Shown here: piece by piece, positions 57,433 through 64,000 of the stretch | Layout of the letters: every line of letters starts with the position of its first letter | How positions within the stretch are numbered: position 1 is the first letter of the stretch | NCBI GenBank assembly: GCA_021014325.1 | Contig: CM037473.1 | Span: forward strand, 26,154,822-26,218,821 | DNA: 64,000 bases | Source: Plazaster borealis | Lineage: Eukaryota; Echinodermata; Asteroidea; Forcipulatida; Labidiasteridae | Reading direction: 5' to 3' | Notes under the pieces: model-generated | Databases searched by the model: none | Seen by the model: only the letters and a program-made list of their open reading frames with translations | Told to the model about the DNA's origin: nothing | Made by a program: the position numbers and the translations under genes

Positions 57433-60400
57433 TTATTTATCAGACATTTGTCGAGTCGGCTTCTCCCAGACTGAGCTCTGTCCTCGTCTCTTCCTGCGTT
57501 TGGCAAGCTCCTGCATCCAAGGTATGACTTGATTGACAGTGTCCATCGCTGCCTCAGAACTCTCTTTATGCTGATGTTAAAATGACAAAAACATCAAGGT
57601 TTAATAGATGTTAATTTGGCAATCGGGGATAAAGAATATAATTTGTTTTTACTCTTACACCGATGTGTATTAAGCACTGTATACTCAGTACTTTCCCGAG
57701 TTCTGTGAAATAAAATCCACAGGCAAATCACTCGGTGGGATGTGAACCCACGACCCTTGCATTGCTAGAGCAGATATCTTACCACAAGACCACCGAGCTA
57801 GCCCGGTGGCTAGAGGCAGCTCGAATCCTAGGTTTTTGCAGCGGGTAGGCGTACCGCAACAATTTTATAGAAGGTTGTAGTAGTGATCAAGAAACTAATG
57901 TCAGAATTTAGAAGTATAAAGTGGCACTGGAACCACTCAACTTCAGGAATATATGTTGATCCGTTATATTTGTACATCGTTCAGATTTGTACATATCCTT
58001 ATCAAAAGAGTTGATTGAATCTGCGAGGGTAGAGGTTGATATTGTGTTTGAAAAAGCCTTCTGAAGGCCACGGCAGCCCAAGGCTGTATACTCCCCAGGG
58101 AGCTGAGAAAGATTAAAGGAATGTTATTGGCCCAATGACCAGGGCACTAATGTAAATCGCATTGATACGTTATTGTAAAGTGCACTATATAAAGATTAGT
58201 TATTATTATTATTATTATCTCATTTCTGTCCAGTGGTGTTTGAGACATTTTCATTTTTTTTGGGGGGGGCAGGGGGTGGGCAGGGGGTGGGGGGTGAGGT
58301 AAAGCAGAGGCAAAGACATAATTTTGGAGCAACTAACCATGTATCAAACAATTCATTTGAGCATTTTTGTAAATCTCATTGGGGGGGGCAAGGGAGGGGG
58401 GAAAGGGTTCTGAGCAGGGGGTTGGGGCTCCACCCCCCTCTGCCACCCTCTCCACTTATAACCAAATTGTTTTAAAATATGTCACTAGTTATGTGTCATT
58501 TTATGAAAACATATTGAAGCATTCACTGGTTTTATTTACGTTGTGATTGACAATTGGATGTTTTTCTTAAAAAAATTAATTTTTAAACATCAGATTTTTA
58601 AAAAACTGTATCAAGACAATCTTATTATTTTTTGTTTTTACCCTTACACCAATGTATTCAGTGCTGTCCCCGAGTCCAGTGGAAACAAATCCACAAACAC
58701 TTCACTTGGGATTTAAGTTGTCCAGGATGTTTTGAGAAATGTTCAGTTAATTGACTTACCATCGAAGGCCTATCCTCCATGCTCGTCAGTCTTGCCGTCA
58801 CTCTCCCGTCAAGACCAGAGCCACACCTCCTCACCTCCTCACTTGGGGAATCGGAAGCCAAGACGCTCCCGCTGTTGAACCTTGCGATGAGATTGCGTAC
58901 ATTCCCCGCTCTCACTCCCTCATCCTCACCTTCTGGATTGATACCTCTCTGCTTGGATGAATTCTCCCTCGACTCAAGATCCTCAGTGCGAGTGTCCTGA
59001 TTCATCAGTGTAGATTGACGTCCTGAACCTGCCGATGATTCCCCTTGATTAGAGTTAACCCCACTCTTGGTACGAACACCCACACTTTGTCGAGATTTAT
59101 GCTGGTAGACCTTCTGACTCCTTTCCAGCCCTTCAGGATGTCTACCCTCCCTGACTTTCTCGTCCTCCTGTTTCTCTGTTTTCTGGTCCGGTTTCACCAT
59201 CCTCACAATGTCTTGATCCGGGGGGTTTCTATACGAACTGATCACTTGTTTTTCTGACTTTTTTAGAATTTCTTGGGGTGAGTCAAATGTGGTTCCTCTT
59301 GAAGACAGCATCTCTTTTGTAAAGGCTATTCCTTCAGTTTGATCATGCAAATCATCTTGTGTAAAATCTTTATTTATTGGCGTTTGTTCCCAGTTAGGAG
59401 TTCTGAGATTAACAGATTTTGTTGACTGTTTAAACTTGGAATGGTAACTCACATCTTCTTCAAAGCTTAAAGATTCAAAATTCTTTTGCAGCATAATGTT
59501 GTGTACATCTCTAAGATTTTCTTGACCTGAGTGTCCAACATTAGAGTTGTTAGTGTTGTAAACGATAGTTTTAGATGTGGTGAAATCACACTTTGTTTCT
59601 GTCATTGCCTTGGCAACCTCCATGATAGGATCACCTTTGTCTTTCATCGATTCTAAAGAAAGTGACTGAGTACAAGAGATAATTCCATGAGGCAGAGTTT
59701 CATCATGTTCTGTCTGCTCATCTCGAAATGATTGTTGCTGAATGCAGCAAGACGATGAGGAATTATGACCAACATCCCCCGTCTCGTTATCTCTTCCCTC
59801 AAACCCATCCCCCAAACTTCTCCTCTTCACTAAACAACTTGCTTGCTCTTCAGGGTTCTCTTTACTGTTTTCATTAGCTGACACTTGCTCTATAGGGCTC
59901 TCTTTACTGTCTTCATCAGCTGACACTTGCTCTTCAGGGATCTCTTTACTGTCTTCGTTAGCTGACACTTGCTCTTCAGGGATCTCTTTACTGTCTTCAT
60001 CAGCTGACACATCTTTTCCTAACACATCAGCAGATTTAGGGATGAGAGACAACTTTGTCTGACTTTGTATCTTAAAATGAATCTCATCTGCATCCTTTCT
60101 ACCTTCATAAGGTTCATCCTCCTTGTGTCTTTCATCCATGTATTGTTTCTTAACCGATGTTGAGACGTTTTCCAGTAATGTTTCATTTACATCTGTATTA
60201 CTTGAAAGCTCTGGGTGCACAGAGATCAAACTCAATGCTCCCTCCATTGGATCATCATGTCTCCCTTGATCTAAGTCAGTTCTGACATCAACCTGGATAA
60301 CGTCATCATCAACAGAAGATGAGGCAGTCACATATGATTCTGAATCATCTTGATCGAATGAACAAAGGGGTTGAGATCCGCTTGTTGCCTTGTCCTCTTT

Positions 60401-63400
60401 AACTCCAGTCTTCACATCTTCCTCAAGACTTACATCAAGAATGTTGCAATCATTGTTCCTAAAAACAGAAGATGAAGAGTCCATTAAGGGTGTGTCTGAT
60501 TTCATTGAGGCACTTGAATTTTGAGGATGAAGCGAGTGATATCTTGTACTCTTATCCATCTCATCTTGGATGCTGCCATCGTTCGAATTCCGTAAAGTTG
60601 ATGTGATGTCTGTTACAGTGGGTAATAGTAAATCATAGTGGTTGGAGGCACTTGGATGTTGAGGTTGCGAAGAAAAGCTATTTGTTGTCTCCTCCGTCTC
60701 ATTTCTATTCCTCACACAAATCTCAGAGTCATCATTAGCAAAAAATGAGACGTCCGTCGTGGGCAAGAGAGGATCAGGGCAAGCCGAATGTTCCACATGA
60801 AGAGAGGACGCTTTCTTTCGTTCCTTAAGGTCATCCTTCACATTAATCTCCACACAAACATTCTCACCATATAAAGAAGACAAGTTATCAGTGATGTTAG
60901 ATGTTGAATCCGATTGGTTAGTATCAAATGAGGGTTTCGGATTTGAAGGAAACTGTTCTGTTTCTCCTTCCCTTTCTTCAGCTATTGCTCCCATCGGAGC
61001 TGCAATACCATCTGGATTGATGGAGTCATCTGCTTCAGCTACAGCTGTGATGTTTGTACTATACACTTCAACACTGTCATCCTTGTCTCTTTCCCCTTCT
61101 ACAGCATCACTACTTTCACAAACCTCTTGGGAGTTTCCAACCAAAGTTGCGTCCATGATTTCAGTTGTGAGCTGTTGGTCCATCACTTCATCACAAAGTC
61201 TGGCTCCCTGTCCTTCATCCTCCGGAATGTTCTTCTTGATAAGGCAGAGAGATTGATCTTCATCATTTAGACCATCCTCCTTGGCCGAGACTGTTTGCAT
61301 TTCTCTCGTGGTATCCACTTGTACTTCAGATCGAGTTAAATCAACACAAATCATTCTGTCATCAAATTCATTTACTATTTTGACACCCTCATCCAAGCTC
61401 ATCTTATCATCAATTTGATGACTGAATCTTTCATTGCTTTGATTTGGACTTGAGGCAACAAGATCACTGTCACATGTATGAGCTAGAATGACAGAAGAAA
61501 TTGTCTCTGTAAACTCTCCCTTGGTTCTAGTACTTAAACTCTCATTACCATCTTTTACTCTGTCACTGACATCCTTGTTATTGTCATCATCTTCAAGTTC
61601 ATCTTCCTCATTATCGTCTTCATCATCATCATCCTCTTCTTCTTCCTCATCAACCACAGCTGTATTACTCCACGTGTCTTCACTTTCAACATCTGCATTT
61701 TCTGTTCGACTACTAAGAGGAGAGTACGTCTGGAGGTTCCAGACTAAGCTTGTATCTTCATCTCTATGTTCGACCACGTTATCACTTCTCTCATAAGATG
61801 CAAGTTTGTCTTGTTCCCTGTCCAATGTAAGACTGTTTGTATTATGGGTGGAGTTGATACTGATAATGCCTTGACTACCATCAACACCATCCTCACTGTC
61901 AGATGACTCTTCACTGGTCGTATCACTGTCCTCACTTTCAGCGATGTCGTCATTGATCTGTGATGTTGAAGTTCCCCAGGGCTCTGTGCTGAGACCATAG
62001 TCACCAAGCGAGTCATTATTTTCAGTGTTCCAGGCACCCTCCATGCCTTTGGCAATATTTGCTTTCAAGTGCCCCTCATTTTCCTTGGATTCTACAAGGT
62101 CCCTGCCATCATCAGTTCTCAAGACACTTTCATATTTCCAAGGAACTTCAGCTGTTCTTGACCCATCGATGCCCCAGGGGCTTTCAATGGCCTGTGACCC
62201 TTCATGACCCCTAGTCCTCCAGGGACCTCCAGTATCCAGGGAACCTTCAATGCCCCAGGGTCTTCCAGAGTCCCTGGGAATTTCAGAACTCCATGGGGCT
62301 GCATCAAGTGGAAGAATAGGCTGCAGAAAATCATCACTTGAGATAAAGTCCTCACGGTCAGGTGGAACAGATAGAGATGATGTTGTGTTCTCACCAGCTA
62401 TGTTGGCACTTCGTATGACATCAACAAACATATCCTGTAAAAAAAACAGAACAAAGTAATCAACTTGGTTATAATGTGCAGCATTTAGCTAAAATGCATT
62501 CATTCCAACTGTCTAGCTAGCAAGAAATAGGCCTACATTAGAATCAATGAAACTTTTCCTTGCAAATCCCAATATTTTGAGATTGTTATTTATTTATTTT
62601 TTTTTGCTTTTTCCCCGCTTCCTTTTCCTCCTTTGCTTCCTTCCTCTTTGCTTTCTTGATTTCTCCTTTTCCTCTTTGCTTTATTTATTTCTTCTCTTCC
62701 TCTTTGCTTTCTTTATTTCTTCTCTTGACAGCACACCTTTTCCGCTTGAGTGCTTCTGTTAAACAAATACACTTATGTGTTGTGTTGTCATTTAGCCTTT
62801 GAGAAAGACTCGGCTATGATCAAAACGTCAAGCCATTAATTATATTTGCATCATACCACAGGTCATTTTGGTTGGTAAAGCAACAGCTAACTTTTCAACT
62901 TATGTGTTTTACAAAAAATGCACAGTATGCAAAAGTAACTTTTGAAGTTTAAATAAGTATGAGCAAACATTTGCAGGAACTATGTCCACGGGTTATTGAT
63001 GGTTACTGCTCAACTTTTGAAACAAAAATTTGAAACAGCCGAAGACGAGACATAATTTGAAGAAATATACAAAATCTTACCAATGAAGAATTTGCTGAGT
63101 TTGAGCGGAGGGACTTGCTGTCGTCATTAACCACACTCTGAAGTGCAACCTTGCGAGCTTGAGCTGCATTTCGACTTAAAATCTAAGATGACAAAAGCAA
63201 ACATCATCACAACATTGTTATGATTTTGATGGAATTGTTCTTCATGGCATAACAAGGGTTTGGTCTTGCACACAGAATAGACTGCCTAGCCACTTGTGTG
63301 GTGATAAGGTCTTTTCTACCACTGCCCCCCCCCCCCCTCCGGAACTCTTTACCTGGTTATCTTAAGATATACACCCGACATTTCCAACTTTGAACAATCT

Positions 63401-63752
63401 CGTAAAACACATCTTTTCAGATTGGCCTATGAACACATTGGAGGATTTTCTATGCTTGACCTCGACCGGCACAATAGATAAAGTACCAGAGACCTTACAG
63501 GTGACAGAGACTTTACAGATAAAGTGCATCTTACAAAATGTTGTTTTACTATTATTTTTCTGAGCTCACCTCAGCGCGCTCTCTGATCTCCTGTAAGAAT
63601 TGACTTGGTTGCTCAACTCTGTGAACCTCTTCATTATCACCTCTTGAGGGCTCACTGTTCTCTGTTGCACACTGGACCGTTCTCCTGCTAGCTCCGTATT
63701 TGTTCAATAACAAGTCTAGAGATGAATCAATCTCCTTTGTATCATCAGCCAT
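57433..63752 (-). CDS. Uncharacterised acidic, low-complexity protein, 4 exons, 1365 aa
   Basis: Coding exons (minus): 63752-63570, 63182-63081, 62434-58760, 57570-57433. All have GT-AG junctions in phase 0, totalling 61+34+1225+45 residues. I do not recognise the family. The N-terminus (MADDTKEIDSSLDLLLNKYG) leads into a charged helical stretch over exons 1-2 (QEIRERAEILSRNAAQARKV), a possible short coiled coil. Exon 3 holds Trp-containing repeats (PWGIEGS-like, about residues 145-195), a long Asp/Glu run (about residues 360-385), many Ser/Thr/Asp stretches and four 14-residue repeats (V-S-A-[DN]-E-D-S-K-E-x-P-x-E-Q). Near its end is NVRNLIARFNSGS. The last exon is basic (VIPWMQELAKRRKRRGQ). 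The W-x3-LAKR ending faintly recalls actin/capping-protein regulators of the CRACD type and the LIxRF string other actin-linked proteins; both are weak hints. No signal peptide or membrane segment was seen. Mostly disordered. Confidence 0.75.
57640..57870 (-). repeat. tRNA-derived SINE (Gly/Glu-like head)
   Basis: On the minus strand: GCTAGCTCGGTGGTCTTGTG (box A) and CGTGGGTTCACATCCCACCG (box B), then the tail GAACTCGGGAAAGTACTGAG. It lies in intron 3 of the acidic-protein gene. A tail fragment is at 58640-58720. Confidence 0.65.
59846..60013 (-). repeat. Coding minisatellite, 42-bp unit, four copies
   Basis: Four in-frame 42-bp units encode the 14-residue repeat V-S-A-[DN]-E-[DN]-S-K-E-x-P-x-E-Q in exon 3 of the acidic-protein gene. 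Units differ by only a few bases, so they arose recently or are homogenised. Confidence 0.8.
63300..63560. other. Intron 1 of acidic-protein gene
   Basis: Contains a poly-C run (about 63327-63338) and AT-rich filler. The segment GGAACTCTTTACCTGGTTAT...CACATCTTTTCAGATTGGCC looks like the degraded end of a repeat. No coding sequence was seen. Confidence 0.4.
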
Positions 63753-64000
63753 TTTAGGTCTATAAATTATTTGAAACAGTAAATAGTGTGAATGAGAGGT
63801 AGCTCATGAAATATGGCAAAATCTTTCATTTGTAGGGTAAAACTTATTCTGATTTACTTTGGTGCATAACATAAAAATATAACACACATTTACAAAATTG
63901 AGAGAGTCATTATCCATTTGACTTGTGAGCTGTAGGACCATTTTAAAAGGATTGTAAACGTTTGGTATTTGGAGCCCACTGTTTGTTTCAATCCTATTAG

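Noticed and set aside
58658..58759. Extension of exon 3 of the acidic-protein gene to a stop at 58658
   Set aside because: A consensus donor ATG|GTAAGT at 58760/58759 joins in phase to the well-formed last exon. The extension enters a SINE tail fragment.
61488..61796. Plus-strand frame of poly-Ser opposite the acidic-protein gene
   Set aside because: It is the antisense of the Asp/Glu run (GAT/GAA codons read as TCA/TTC/TCT); no independent support.

Overview
This is a eukaryotic (metazoan) nuclear window: AT-rich, with canonical GT-AG introns, genes spread over tens of kilobases, and introns packed with tRNA-derived SINEs and short terminal-inverted-repeat elements (MITEs). Protein similarity recalled from the human families, the repeat style and a TTAGGG-type repeat suggest an invertebrate deuterostome. 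My best guess is an echinoderm, perhaps a sea star; this is inference, not proof. There are no operons, CRISPR arrays or prokaryotic systems.

Layout. (1) 221-364, minus: first coding exon of UQCR10 (respiratory complex III subunit 9); the rest lies off the left edge. (2) 584-6589, plus: a complete six-exon CDIPT gene (phosphatidylinositol synthase, 219 aa), divergent from UQCR10 across a 219-bp putative bidirectional promoter. (3) 9795-46896, plus: a complete 22-exon gene for a gamma-secretase-activating-protein (GSAP) homologue, assembled here as 1121 aa. It carries a Ser-rich insertion absent from the human protein and a 15.8-kb intron 19. (4) Inside that intron, a direct tandem duplication of about 6.8 kb (29796-36593 and 36596-42931). 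Each copy carries an intact minus-strand ORF for a secreted PAN/apple-like protein (172 and 174 aa). (5) 46897-57432: intergenic DNA with nested MITEs, a 379-bp interstitial TTAGGG array, an AAAT microsatellite and two long foldback elements. (6) 57433-63752, minus: a four-exon gene for a 1365-aa acidic, low-complexity protein that I do not recognise.

The host genes look like unrelated housekeeping or regulatory genes that happen to be neighbours (mitochondrial respiration, phospholipid synthesis, a gamma-secretase/lipid-linked factor). The main unexplained elements are the duplicated nested PAN ORF, the unknown acidic protein, and several element families with unusual internal structure, such as a MITE with an internal palindromic minisatellite. 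I found no clear new multi-gene system.
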